Source: a virus. Taken from it: a DNA stretch of 64,000 nt. The position numbers and the translations under genes are program-made. Below are positions 40,660-50,200 of this stretch, piece after piece. How positions within the stretch are numbered: the stretch's first letter is position 1; every line of letters begins with the position of its first letter. Under the pieces are notes generated by a model. That model did no database searches. It saw only the letters and a program-made list of their open reading frames with translations, and was not told where the DNA came from. Location: positions 1-64,000 of IMG/VR virus record IMGVR_UViG_3300037189_002988; one strand, written 5' to 3'.

Positions 40660-42063
40660 ATGACTAATTTAAATAAGGCCTTTTGGCACTCTGAAGAAAA
40701 CAGCATCAAGTTATCGATGCCGATTGCCAAGGTAGACAAAGAAAAGCGTATGGTTTCAGGGTTCGCGACCCTTGATAATATTGACAAGCAATCAGACATT
40801 GTTCCAACAGATGTTAGCGTAAAAGCATTCGAAAGATTCCGTGGAAACCTTCGTGAAATGCACATGCCAATTGCGGTGGGTAGAGTGGTATCATTTAAAT
40901 CAGATAAGTTTTATAATAAAGAAGAAGATAGATTCTATAATGGAGTTTTTGTAAATGCATATATTTCTAAAGGTGCTCAAGATACTTGGGAAAAAGTTCT
41001 TGATGGTACTCTTTCTGGCTTTTCTATTGGTGGTAGCATCAAAGATTCTGACCAGATCTACGATGCCGAGATGGATAAATCAGTTCGCGTTATTAAAGAC
41101 TATGACCTACACGAACTCTCATTAGTAGACAATCCAGCAAATCAATTTGCAAATATTGTGTCTATCGAAAAAATGGCAGACGGTCAAAACAAAATTGATG
41201 GTATTATTAGTAAAGTAGATCTTGAAAATGTTTACTGGTGTGAATCAGATTCACTAATTAGACTTTCTCAAGAAGAAGATTCTTCATGCCCATCATGCGA
41301 TAAAGGTATGACAAATATTGGCTTTGTAGAATCAAACGATTCAGAAAAGAATTCTGTGGTAAAAGGCTTACTAGCGTCACAGAAAAATAGACTTGGTAAC
41401 AAAATCACCAAGGCTGAAAATCCTGATAAGGAGGGAAATAATATGGCAGAAGAAAATGTAGAAGTAGCACCAGCAACTGAAGAAGTTGTTGAAACACCAG
41501 CAGCAGATGCACCAGCAGCAGCAGAAGAAGTTGCAGCAGAAGCACCAGCAGCAGAAGAAGTTGCTACAGATGAAAACATTGAAAAATCAGCAGATGCAGA
41601 AGAAGTTGCACCAGCAGAAGCAGCACCAGCCGAAGATGCACCAGTTGCACCAGAAGCACCAGCAGCAGACGCACCAGCAGCAGAAGATGCACCAGCAGAA
41701 GATGCCGTCACTCCTGCTAACGAAAGCGATAACGCTGAATTAGCAAAGGCTGTAGATACAGTACAAGAATCAGTAGATGAGGTTCAAAATACAGTTGCTT
41801 CAGCACTTGGAGACTTGGTGACAACAGTAAAATCACTAAACGACAAAATGGCAGAACTGCAAAAAAGCATTGCTTCCGCACAAGAGGAAATTAAAGGCAT
41901 TAAAGGCAATGTAGATAATTTTGGAAAGCGTGTTGACTCACTAGAAGATGACACCGCTATCCGTAAGTCTGGCGATCTCGGCGGGATCGTTCAGGAAACA
42001 CAAATAACAAAAAAATCGATGTGGGGCGGGCGTTTCCTCAATTCCGCTGACCTATATCGCTAA
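40660..42063 (+). CDS. HK97-type prohead protease fused to scaffold
   Basis: A 467-residue protein. Residues 1-170 are a Caudovirales prohead serine protease with His68 (LREMHMPIAVG), Ser122 (SGFSIGGSI) and HELSLVDNPA (Glu152). A Cys cluster follows: C-x16-CPSC in the VYWCESDS...DSSCPSCDKG region, perhaps a zinc site. From residue 262 comes an Ala/Pro/Glu low-complexity region and then a coiled coil (about 365-430), fitting a scaffold. The last residues, SMWGGRFLNSADLYR, may be the capsid-contacting end. A strong internal start at 41443 probably also makes the scaffold alone. Confidence 0.85.
   Translation: MTNLNKAFWHSEENSIKLSMPIAKVDKEKRMVSGFATLDNIDKQSDIVPTDVSVKAFERFRGNLREMHMPIAVGRVVSFKSDKFYNKEEDRFYNGVFVNAYISKGAQDTWEKVLDGTLSGFSIGGSIKDSDQIYDAEMDKSVRVIKDYDLHELSLVDNPANQFANIVSIEKMADGQNKIDGIISKVDLENVYWCESDSLIRLSQEEDSSCPSCDKGMTNIGFVESNDSEKNSVVKGLLASQKNRLGNKITKAENPDKEGNNMAEENVEVAPATEEVVETPAADAPAAAEEVAAEAPAAEEVATDENIEKSADAEEVAPAEAAPAEDAPVAPEAPAADAPAAEDAPAEDAVTPANESDNAELAKAVDTVQESVDEVQNTVASALGDLVTTVKSLNDKMAELQKSIASAQEEIKGIKGNVDNFGKRVDSLEDDTAIRKSGDLGGIVQETQITKKSMWGGRFLNSADLYR
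41443..42063 (+). CDS. nested scaffold protein (internal in-frame start)
   Basis: AAGGAGGG with a 7-base spacer precedes an in-frame ATG (Met262 of the long product), better than the signal of the full-length gene. The 206-residue product would have only the Ala/Pro/Glu-rich acidic stretch (about 1-100) and the coiled coil. It would supply many scaffold copies per protease, as lambda does with C and Nu3. The nested design is well known; this instance is inferred from the sequence alone. Confidence 0.7.
   Translation: MAEENVEVAPATEEVVETPAADAPAAAEEVAAEAPAAEEVATDENIEKSADAEEVAPAEAAPAEDAPVAPEAPAADAPAAEDAPAEDAVTPANESDNAELAKAVDTVQESVDEVQNTVASALGDLVTTVKSLNDKMAELQKSIASAQEEIKGIKGNVDNFGKRVDSLEDDTAIRKSGDLGGIVQETQITKKSMWGGRFLNSADLYR
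41461..41710 (+). repeat. GCA/CCA/GAA triplet-rich low-complexity stretch
   Basis: Imperfect repeats of units such as GCACCAGCAGCAGAAGAAGTTGCA encode the APAAEEVA-like acidic region of the scaffold. Confidence 0.7.
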
Positions 42064-42091
42064 AACAAAATTCACTGGGAGGTGAAATATT

Positions 42092-43072
42092 ATGGCAGAT
42101 GAAATTTTAGAAAAGGCAGTAAGTACAGGATCAATCGTTTCTGGAGGTGTTGGTGGAGTAGTTAACCCAAACGCTGGAGACCTTGGTGTATATGGTGCTA
42201 CCACAAATGATGGTGGTATCTTATCTCCTGAACAATCACGCCAATTCATCGAATATATTTTCGAACAACAAGTACTAGCACGTGACGGACGCAGAGTAAC
42301 AATGCGTACAAACGCTGCAGAACTTGAAAAATTAAACGTAGGCGAACGTGTAATTCGTGCTGCTGCTCAAGCAGATAACGCATACACAAATGCTGGCGTA
42401 ACATTTACAAAGGTTGAACTTTCAACAAAAAAGATTCGTCTTGATTGGGAAGTATCAACAGAAGCATTAGAAGATAACCTTGAAGGTGCTGGATTAGAAG
42501 ATCACTTAGTTCGCGTAATGACTCGTGCATTCGCAAACGATCTTGAAGATCTTGCAATCAATGGTACAGGAACTGGTTCAAACGCATTCCTAAACATCCT
42601 TGAAGGCTTTACAACAAAAGAAAATAATGGTGCAAGTGCAACATACGGCACAACTGTAGAATCCTTACAAGCATTGGTATTAAAAATGCCACGTAAGTAT
42701 CGTGCAGCACGTGCTAACATGAAGTTCTACGCAGATACAGAAACAGTATCTGACATCATTAATGGTCTTGGATCTAACGGTAACTTAAACAGCGAAAGAA
42801 TCGTTGAAAGAGTTATTGGTGGAACAGAACCACAACTTGTTGGTGCACCTATTGCTTACCGCGTTCTAGGCCTTCCTTTATTGGAAGTTCCTTTGATGCC
42901 TGCAAACCGTGTCGTTTTGACATTCCCTGAAAACCGTATTTGGGGTTTCCAAAGAGACATTACAGTTCATCGTGAGTTCCAACCAAAGAAAGACACTGTA
43001 GAATATACAGTATTCCTACGCTTTGGTGTACAAATCGAAGAAACAGCAGCAGTAGCAAGAATGCAAGGATAA
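42092..43072 (+). CDS. major capsid protein (HK97 fold)
   Basis: A 326-residue protein with the layout of HK97-fold capsids: a flexible N-arm, SPEQSRQFIEYIFEQQVLARD, an E-loop area, VSTEALEDN and EDHLVRVMTRAFANDLEDLAINGTG spine helix region, the A-domain LVGAPIAYRVLGLPLLEVPLMP, and the RIWGFQRDITVHREFQPKKD ending. GGGAGGTGA precedes the ATG. It is followed by a clear terminator, so its mRNA ends here. No cleavage site is certain, but residues before about 30 (Gly/Val-rich) could be removed. Confidence 0.9.
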   Translation: MADEILEKAVSTGSIVSGGVGGVVNPNAGDLGVYGATTNDGGILSPEQSRQFIEYIFEQQVLARDGRRVTMRTNAAELEKLNVGERVIRAAAQADNAYTNAGVTFTKVELSTKKIRLDWEVSTEALEDNLEGAGLEDHLVRVMTRAFANDLEDLAINGTGTGSNAFLNILEGFTTKENNGASATYGTTVESLQALVLKMPRKYRAARANMKFYADTETVSDIINGLGSNGNLNSERIVERVIGGTEPQLVGAPIAYRVLGLPLLEVPLMPANRVVLTFPENRIWGFQRDITVHREFQPKKDTVEYTVFLRFGVQIEETAAVARMQG

Positions 43073-43088
43073 TATCCTTAAAATAATT

Positions 43089-43120
43089 AGAGAGGGGCAT
43101 TTATTTGTCCCTCTCTTTTC
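43089..43120 (+). terminator. rho-independent terminator after capsid gene
   Basis: AGAGAGGG pairs with CCCTCTCT over a 12-base loop, followed by a T-rich run. Confidence 0.9.
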
Positions 43121-43128
43121 TTTTATAG

Positions 43129-43134
43129 TATAAT
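43129..43134 (+). promoter_or_regulatory. -10 TATAAT before connector genes
   Basis: Located just after the capsid terminator; AGAGGTG lies before the 43152 ATG. Confidence 0.5.
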
Positions 43135-43151
43135 TAAATAGAGGTGCACAC

Positions 43152-44036
43152 ATGGAAATTTTAAATTATAACAGTGGTTCACTAAGTGCATCTGTTTCAG
43201 GTTTAACTGCAAGCACAAACTACCTAATAGAATTAAATGACTTAATTACAGGAAATGAATACTCAGCATCAGCAACATCTAATGGATCTGGAACTGTAGT
43301 ATTTACAATGCCTTCAAACTTTAAAGAATATACAGCAAAACTTGCTGCATCAGTTAAGAAAATATCAAATGATGATTTAGTTAAGATATTTAATATAGAT
43401 ATAGTAAGACCGTACACTAACATATCCTCAATCGTAACAGCACTTAAAGTTACAAATACCCAGGCTACAGAATATGAAAGACTTGCAAGATATATCATAG
43501 ATTCACATACTGGCGGGTTTGAATATATGCGTAAAAAGAAAGAGTTTGTTGGAGATAACTCAGATCAACTTTTAATAGATGAACCAATCACTGGCAAGAT
43601 TTATAGCATTTTGGAAAATAACGAGGTAATGTTTGAAAGAGATGAAGACTTATCAAACAATGATCAAGAATTTGTATATAAGAAACAATTAAGTGCAATA
43701 GTTCAAAATCTACCAAATGGCAATAACAGAGTAAACTATTCAAAGGTATGGAGAGATAGATACTTAGATGTAGAATTCTACGATGGTTATGAATACCTTG
43801 TAGATGCAGACTTTGGATGGAAGGTTATTCCACAAGATATTCAAGATGCAGCAGATATGCTTATTCAAGATATTGCATCAGATAGTTTAAAGTATGTTAA
43901 CAGATATATTGAATCATTTGATAATGATGACTTTAAGATTAAGTTCTCTAAGAATTGGACAGCAAGCACAGGTAATCGTGTAGTAGATAGAATCCTGGAG
44001 AAATATCAGAAACCCATTCGTGTCGGGGTGTTCTAA
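43152..44036 (+). CDS. head-tail adaptor (gp6-like connector)
   Basis: A 294-residue protein. The N-terminal 70 residues form a beta domain (SGLTASTNYLIELNDL, VVFTMPS), then an alpha-helical connector-type core with DIVRPYTNISSIVTALKVTNTQ, YERLARYIIDSHTGG and VIPQDIQDAADMLIQDIAS, a helix pattern seen in gp6-like adaptors that dock under the portal. The beta N-terminus is an unusual addition for such adaptors. Stop abuts the next gene's ATG. Confidence 0.7.
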   Translation: MEILNYNSGSLSASVSGLTASTNYLIELNDLITGNEYSASATSNGSGTVVFTMPSNFKEYTAKLAASVKKISNDDLVKIFNIDIVRPYTNISSIVTALKVTNTQATEYERLARYIIDSHTGGFEYMRKKKEFVGDNSDQLLIDEPITGKIYSILENNEVMFERDEDLSNNDQEFVYKKQLSAIVQNLPNGNNRVNYSKVWRDRYLDVEFYDGYEYLVDADFGWKVIPQDIQDAADMLIQDIASDSLKYVNRYIESFDNDDFKIKFSKNWTASTGNRVVDRILEKYQKPIRVGVF

Positions 44037-44489
44037 ATGTTTAGTGCATCTGGATTAACAGATATTTACTATCCAATGTCTGCTGAATTATATTATGCCG
44101 AAAGCAAACAAGATGAACTAGGCGTTATACAAAAAACGTGGGTATTAGACAGGGTAATAAGATGTTCTATTATATCCTCTATGTCAGATAAGACTCTTAC
44201 TGGAGAATTAAAGAATAGTGGACCTATGTTTCAATATAACTCAGATGTTCTTCTAAGAACCAATGAAGATATTCAAAAGAAAAAGAATGGTAGCATATTT
44301 TCAATAACTGAGATTTTAATAACAAATGTAAAAGATCCTGCTGGTAAAATAGTATGGCTAGAAAAGAATCAAAAGCCAACTCAATATGAAATAAAAACTT
44401 TTGTGCCATCCTACAATGGATTTCATGAAGTAGAGTTCTATCGTGGATATCTTGCAAGATCAGTAAGACAAAACGAGGTATTATACTAA
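44037..44489 (+). CDS. probable head-tail stopper protein
   Basis: A 150-residue beta-rich protein starting YYPMSAELYYAES, with GVIQKTWVLDRVIRCSI and a C-terminal EVEFYRGYLARSVRQNEVLY. Size and position right after the adaptor fit the stopper or completion proteins of siphophages. I cannot name the family from motifs alone. TAATG overlap with the next gene. Confidence 0.6.
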   Translation: MFSASGLTDIYYPMSAELYYAESKQDELGVIQKTWVLDRVIRCSIISSMSDKTLTGELKNSGPMFQYNSDVLLRTNEDIQKKKNGSIFSITEILITNVKDPAGKIVWLEKNQKPTQYEIKTFVPSYNGFHEVEFYRGYLARSVRQNEVLY

Positions 44490-45190
44490 TGGGTGCTATA
44501 GCAGTAAAATTTGATACAGTTAAACTAAATAGAACAATAAGCAACATTGTAAAGTACTCAGATGGATTTCTAAGTGAAACAAAACAGAGTAAAAACAAGA
44601 TAGCACTAAAGATGGCTAATACAAGCGTTAATGCTTTTTATCAATACCTTGATGGCGTGGCTAGAATGCATCCAGCAATGCTTCATCATATATATGAATG
44701 GGGAGAAGTTGGAAACCCATTTGCAAGACTTGTAGAACTTAACATCAAGGCTGGTCAAGGTGGCGTTATAGTTGGTGCAAACTTTTTACAATCAAATAGC
44801 AGTCCTAAGAGTGGTAGTGAACCATTTTACAATAAGGCTGAAGTGATGGAAGATGGAGAGCCAATCACTGTTCAAGAAAAAGATGCAGAGGCTTTATTTT
44901 TTGAAATTGATGGCAAAGAGTTTTTTAGAAAAGGTCCTATTATAATTGAGAATCCTGGTGGAGAAGCAGTTAGAGGATCATTTGTAAGAACATTCAATGA
45001 ATTCTATGGATCATATTTTTCTCAAGTATACTTAAGATCTATAAAGTTTTATGAGCATTTTCAAAACCCTAAGTCATATGCTAGAAACTTTAGATCAGCA
45101 GTTAAAGGTAGTAATGCAAAAAATGCTGGTAAGGCTGCTGCTATGCAGTGGATAAACAGTATTCCAGGAGATGATCAGATTGGCCTATAG
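44489..45190 (+). CDS. probable tail completion protein (HK97 gp10-like position)
   Basis: A 233-residue mixed alpha/beta protein with LHHIYEWGEVGNPFARLVEL, GGVIVGANFL, and a helical C-terminus with YFSQVYLRSIKFYEHFQN. The HHxYEW-G...ARL-x-L motif occurs in neck proteins of actinophages. Its order between stopper and terminator genes supports a neck/completion role. It overlaps the next gene by 20 bases. Confidence 0.6.
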   Translation: MGAIAVKFDTVKLNRTISNIVKYSDGFLSETKQSKNKIALKMANTSVNAFYQYLDGVARMHPAMLHHIYEWGEVGNPFARLVELNIKAGQGGVIVGANFLQSNSSPKSGSEPFYNKAEVMEDGEPITVQEKDAEALFFEIDGKEFFRKGPIIIENPGGEAVRGSFVRTFNEFYGSYFSQVYLRSIKFYEHFQNPKSYARNFRSAVKGSNAKNAGKAAAMQWINSIPGDDQIGL

Positions 45191-45746
45191 TGCAGCAAGT
45201 GTAATGCTATTTACACCAACAGCAAACATATTAAAATACGCATTTGATGAAATTATTCAATTACCAGAATTTGACTATTTAAATAAAATAATTGATCAAG
45301 AAGGAAATAAACTTAGTCCAATAGTTCCGTTAACAATCATTAACTCTGGTGCAGATGCTTTACCATTTAATACACTAACTAATCCACAACAAGTCTCAAT
45401 TGTTCATGATGAATTTATTAAACAAAGAAGTGGACAGTATAAATACTTTTATCCAATAAAGGGTGTTCAGTCTAGAGTTAAAATAAGCCACGGCAATTTA
45501 GCAGACCTAATGGCTTTAAAGTGGAAATTTTTAGAGATTATAGATAGAGATGATGCAGCAGCAGAAGACATTAATGCCTGGATGCAAGATACTTATGGCG
45601 GGGATCAAAAAATCTACTTCCATTGTGTAAATGCCTATGAAACTACATATATGGCAGATGCTACTAATTTAGATGACCAAAGAAACGTATTTTCTGGGGA
45701 TATTATAATTAAGGCTGATTATCATACAATATCAGACTACCGATAA
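45171..45746 (+). CDS. probable tail terminator protein
   Basis: A 191-residue protein with MLFTPTANILKYAFDEIIQLPEFD, SRVKISHGNLADLMALKWKFLE and a beta C-terminus, placed directly before the tail tube gene as tail terminators are. The start is uncertain: ATG at 45171 lies directly on AGGAG, and TTG at 45180 has AGGAG 9 bases upstream. The product differs by three residues only. Confidence 0.6.
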   Translation: MIRLAYSAASVMLFTPTANILKYAFDEIIQLPEFDYLNKIIDQEGNKLSPIVPLTIINSGADALPFNTLTNPQQVSIVHDEFIKQRSGQYKYFYPIKGVQSRVKISHGNLADLMALKWKFLEIIDRDDAAAEDINAWMQDTYGGDQKIYFHCVNAYETTYMADATNLDDQRNVFSGDIIIKADYHTISDYR

Positions 45747-45754
45747 ACAAGACT

Positions 45755-45760
45755 TATAAT
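45755..45760 (+). promoter_or_regulatory. -10 TATAAT before tail tube gene
   Basis: Found in the 66-base gap before the tail tube gene, with AGAGGAGGG as a strong ribosome-binding site. Confidence 0.45.
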
Positions 45761-45812
45761 TGTATTGAGGAACGCCCCCACTATCAACAAAATATAGAGG
45801 AGGGAAATAAAT

Positions 45813-46460
45813 ATGGCATATACTCGTGGTAATTCTAAGCAAATTATCGTAGGTGCAGCAGCATTATTCGTTGCAGACGATTCACTCGATTACTTTGACT
45901 CAGTAGGACAATACAGATTCTCATCTGCATCAACTACAGGAGTCCCAGCATTCGCAAACGGAGTCGACTTCAAAACAACAATGAGTGCTTGTACAGCATT
46001 TACAAACGTAGGCTACACAATGAATGGTTTGGAATTACAATTCCAACCAGACTTTGGTGAAGTTCAAGTAGACCAATTGCTAGACGTTGCACGTCTGTAC
46101 AAACAAGGTATGTCCGTAAGTTTAGTTACAGCATTTGCTGAAGCAACTTTGGACAACTTGATTACAGCAATCGCAGCGAAAGAAGCAGATAAAACAACAT
46201 CAGGATCAACCGTAACACTAGAACTAAAATCTGGTGACATCGGTGACGTTCCAGTTGAACGTGCTCTTGTTGCAGTAGGTCCAGGAACAGGTGACCCAAA
46301 CATTACTAAGGAACGCGTTTACGTTGCAAACCGTGCACTTTCAATCGAAAGTGTAACAGTATCAGCAAAACGTGACACACCTTCAATGTTTGAAGTAACT
46401 TTCCGCTTGCTTTCAGCATCAAACGGATCTTACGGAAAAATTGTTGACCGCACAGTCTAA
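45813..46460 (+). CDS. major tail (tube) protein
   Basis: A 215-residue beta protein that polymerises around the tape measure to form the tail tube. It begins YTRGNSKQIIVGAAALFVAD, has GYTMNGLELQFQPDFGEVQVDQLLD (a tube-protein loop pattern) and ends MFEVTFRLLSASNGSYGKIV. Its strong ribosome-binding site and the terminator just downstream fit high expression. Codon use is biased to C-ending and preferred codons compared with its neighbours, as in the capsid gene. Confidence 0.8.
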   Translation: MAYTRGNSKQIIVGAAALFVADDSLDYFDSVGQYRFSSASTTGVPAFANGVDFKTTMSACTAFTNVGYTMNGLELQFQPDFGEVQVDQLLDVARLYKQGMSVSLVTAFAEATLDNLITAIAAKEADKTTSGSTVTLELKSGDIGDVPVERALVAVGPGTGDPNITKERVYVANRALSIESVTVSAKRDTPSMFEVTFRLLSASNGSYGKIVDRTV

Positions 46461-46483
46461 ACAATAATTTCATAAACACTTAG

Positions 46484-46512
46484 CCCACTTCCCTTTACAG
46501 GGGGTGGGTTTT
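46484..46512 (+). terminator. rho-independent terminator after tail tube gene
   Basis: CCCAC-TT-CCC pairs with GGGG-GTGGG around a short loop, followed by TTTT. Confidence 0.75.
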
Positions 46513-46513
46513 G

Positions 46514-46522
46514 TGCTATAAT
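46514..46522 (+). promoter_or_regulatory. extended -10 TGCTATAAT
   Basis: Just after the tail-tube terminator; AAGGAGG lies before the ATG at 46548. It starts the chaperone/tape-measure transcript. Confidence 0.6.
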
Positions 46523-46547
46523 TTTAATGAGTCTTAAGGAGGCTTGA

Positions 46548-46883
46548 ATGGCAACAAGTGTTTATGAACCAGTTGAAATTGAACTACAAAACGGAACAAA
46601 AATTACTATGGCTCCTTTAAAAATTACTCTATTAAGAGAATTTATGAAAGAGTTTCAAAAGATTTCTGATCCAAAAATTGCAGAAGACAATATCAAATCA
46701 ATGGATTTATTAGTAAGTTGTGCAGCAATTGCAATGAAACAGTATGATCCAGAACTATCTGATCCAGCAAAGTTTGAAGAAGTTATTGATCTTCCAACAG
46801 TTTACAAAATCATCGAAGTGGCAGCGGGTATTAAGTTGAACGACCCAAACGCACTAGCGGCGGCTCTAGTTGGGACGAACTAG
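46548..46883 (+). CDS. tail assembly chaperone, short form (gpG-like)
   Basis: A 111-residue helical protein (VEIELQNGTKITMAPLKITLLREFMKEF) that should coat the tape measure during assembly. Helical content, size and its position between tail tube and tape measure are typical. It ends AAALVGTN at TAG 46881. Most ribosomes should make this form; a fraction slip at CCCAAAC (46844) to make the long form. Confidence 0.85.
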   Translation: MATSVYEPVEIELQNGTKITMAPLKITLLREFMKEFQKISDPKIAEDNIKSMDLLVSCAAIAMKQYDPELSDPAKFEEVIDLPTVYKIIEVAAGIKLNDPNALAAALVGTN

Positions 46884-47221
46884 ATCTAGCCGAGATAGAG
46901 TCTAAAGTATTTCTTTTAGGATTCTGGAAGAATTACAAAGATATGGAAGACTCTATATCAATGCCTGAGTTAGTAGCAATACTAAACGCAAAGAGTAAGC
47001 AAGAATATGAAGATAGAAAGTTCTTTGCTGCTCTTCAAGGCGTAGATATGGATAAAGACAATTCGTCTGAAGGTCAAGAGGCTTGGGAAAGAATTAAAGC
47101 CAAAGCCTTTAGTGGTGGAAAGACCACTGACCCTAACGATATAGTATCACTGCAAGGCAATGCCGCAAGAAAAGCAGGATTCGGTATCGGTGAGGGATTA
47201 GACTACGAGGTGATTGATTAG
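46548..47221 (+). CDS. tail assembly chaperone, -1 frameshift form (gpGT-like)
   Basis: Shifting -1 at C-CCA-AAC (46844-46850) joins residues 1-101 to the overlapping frame, open from 46835, which reads RTSGGSSWDELDLAEIESK and on to EGLDYEVID, for 224 residues in all. The GT extension recruits the tail tube protein in lambda-like phages. The extension has no credible own start: a Met at 46943 would omit the conserved SSWDELDLAEIE segment. It ends one base into the tape measure GTG. Confidence 0.88.
46844..46883 (+). promoter_or_regulatory. programmed -1 frameshift element
   Basis: Slippery heptamer CCCAAAC in the X-XXY-YYZ register of the zero frame, then 15 bases, then a hairpin CTAGTT-GGGACG-AACTAG (46866-46883) that could pause the ribosome. 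Confidence 0.85.
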
Positions 47222-50200
47222 TGGCTGAAGTTGTCAAGGGTATAGTTGATATTGAAATCAACACTGGCACTGCTGCAAAAGAATTAAAAGCATTACAACA
47301 ACAAATTAATGCTTTCAATCTTGCTATTAATAAAGGTAACACTTTTCAAACAGCCGCTGCTGCAAAATATTCATCTGAATTAAAAGATGTAATTAATGCA
47401 AGTAAATTCTTTACTGCTGAAACAGTAAGAATGCAAACTGCCGCAGGAGCACTTGACTCAACACTTAAAAAGGGTCAATCAACTCTTGGTAATTTCTTTA
47501 GTGCCAAATTCAACCGTAACAGTGCTTTATTTGCTGAAACAATGGGTCTTGCTGCAGAACGTGCAAGAACCATGCAAACTCAGTTTATTGCCACTTCTGG
47601 GTCCGCTAAAGGCATGCAAGAGGCTCTTGCTATTAGACCACTTGCTGCATTTAATTCTGAAATGGCTGTTGCAGCCCAAAGATCTCAAATTCTTAGCACA
47701 ATGTTCCGTCAGGGGACTACACATTTAATTAACTTTGGTAAAAACGTTCAGTGGGCTGGTCGCCAACTTATGGTTGGTTTTACATTACCACTTACTTCAT
47801 TTGGGATAGTTGCTGGAAAAACATTTGCAGACTTAGAAAAACAGGTGGTCTCATTTAAAAAGGTTTATGGAGATATTTTTACAACTCCAGGAGAATTGCA
47901 AGGAAACCTAGATGCTGTAATGGCTTTAGGAAAAGAATATACAAAATATGGAATTGCAGTAAAAGATACAGTAGGCTTGGCTGCACAAGCAGCAGCCGCT
48001 GGTCGTAGAAACAAAGACTTAACAGATGCAGTAACTGAAGCAACTAGATTATCAACTCTTGGTCAAATGGATCAAAACGAAGCATTAAAAACTACAATAG
48101 CATTACAAAGTGCTTTTAAATTATCTGGTCAAGAATTAACAAATGCAATTAACTTTTTAAACATTGTAGAAAACCAAACAGTAGTAAGCCTACAGGACTT
48201 GGCTGCAGCAATTCCTCGTGTAGCACCAGTAATTGTAGGTTTAGGTGGTGACGTAAAAGATTTATCAGTATTTTTAGCCGCTATGCAAGAAGGTGGTGTG
48301 TCAGCAGAACAAGGTGCTAACGCACTAAAGTCTGGTCTTGCATCTTTAATTAATCCTTCTAGAGCAGCAAAAGAAACTTTGGGTCAACTAGGAATTAACA
48401 TGGAATATATTGTTAATCAAAATAGAGGCGACCTAATGGGTACAGTTACGGCATTCAGTAGAGCATTGTCAACACTTGATGATTTTACAAGACAGCAAGC
48501 ACTAGAAAAAATATTTGGTAAATATCAATACGCAAGACTTGGTGCGTTGTTTGATAATCTAACTCGTCAAGGATCACAAGCACAGCAGGTGATGGATGCA
48601 GCAGGTTTTTCAGTAGAACAAATGGCATCATCTGCGGATAAAGAATTAAAAACAATTGAAGAATCATTTGGTGTTCAACTTACTGCCGCTATTGAAAAAT
48701 TTAAATTAGCAATCGCCCCAGTTGGTCAAATGTTCTTACAAATGGCAATTCCAGTAGTAAATTTCTTCACAAAGATAGTAGAAGGATTTAATAATCTACC
48801 AGATTTTACTAAAAGATTTGCAGCATTAGCAACAATTATTACAGGACTTGTAATTCCAGCAGGAACTATGTTCTTTGGTTTATTAATGAACTTAAGTGGT
48901 ACCCTTGCAAAATTAATGCAGGGTGTTGGAATATTTACTAAAGGAACACTTAAAGGTGGAATTCTTGGTGGTATTCAGGCTGTAAGTCAGTCCATGAAGT
49001 ATATGTCACTTCAAGAATTAGATTCAGCACTTGCTGCTAAACAACTAGGTACAGCAACTATGTCAGTCAATGATGCATTACTTGCTCAAGTAAATTCAGC
49101 ACAAGGTGCTCGTCAAGCAATTAATGGACTGGCAGATACATATGGGATATTGATTACAAGAATGGCAGAAGCAGCATCTATGTCTAAGTTTACACTTGGT
49201 ACACCAGGTGCAGCAATGCAAATGGCACAAACAAGAAATATTAAAGGTGGATTCCCAACAAAGAAATTTGCAAGTGGTGGAGTTGTTCCAGGAACTGGAA
49301 ATCAAGATACTGTACCAGCAATGCTTACACCAGGTGAGTTTGTTGTAAATAAAAAAGCAACTAGTTCAATTGGAACAAGTTTCTTAAGAATGTTAAATGG
49401 TGGAAAAGTTCGTGGGTATAATGATGGTGGATTCTTTAGTGATTATGAAAATATGCAAAAAGAAAATAATGGTGTAGGAAATAAATATACAAAGATTATT
49501 TCAGGTCAATATAGTGATCCAAATGTTTCATTTAGTCAACAACCATTTGAAATTGGAAATGCTCCTTCAGCATTGCTAGATGAAATGTTAAAAGAACTAA
49601 ACTTAACACATAATAAATATACAAGATTTATATCTCCTATGCCTAGATTTAAACCAGCAGCAGGAAGTTTAGCAAAAAGTTTAATCGGTGCAAGTAAAGA
49701 ATATGATTTTAATAATAGATTAAGAACAGGTACAGCAACAAGAGCAGAAGTTGGTGGATTCTTTTTAGGAAATAGAAGAGTTCATGGAGGGTCATCAGCA
49801 ATAGTTAGTCCATTCAAATACCTTCTAGATGAAGCAGGAATAACAGATCCAAAGGTTGAAAAAGAATTAGGAAGAATGGCACACAAAATATTACTGCAAA
49901 AGGTAAAGGCTGGTCAAACCGTAGATGATAAAATGTTTTCTAAAATATTTAATCAAGCAGTAGATAGAGTAGGTGCAAGTGTTCCAGATAAACAAAAATT
50001 AGGATTTGCTAGAGCAGCACTTGGCCAACAAACTGGAGAATCAAGAGTAAGTGGACGAGTTGCTGGATTATTAAAAGTTTTGCCAAATAAAATTAGAAGA
50101 ATTCCTGGAATGAGAAGAAGCACCTATGTTTATACTGGCAGTTCAGGAAGCATTAAATTTAGTCCAGGTCAAACTAGGTCATCTGGTGGATCTGGATATC

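Noticed and set aside
41268-41711. Ala/Ser-rich minus-strand frame and Gln-rich plus-strand frame in the scaffold region
   Set aside because: Shadows of the GCA/CCA/GAA triplet repeats; the in-frame protease-scaffold explains the DNA.
46943-47221. Separate gene starting at 46943
   Set aside because: The frame is open from 46835 and carries the conserved SSWDELDLAEIE upstream of this Met; it is the frameshift extension of the chaperone.
47453-47728. Overlapping frames inside the tape measure (also 48485, 49096, 51731, 52806)
   Set aside because: No Shine-Dalgarno, no motifs, and they lie fully within a well-supported large gene.
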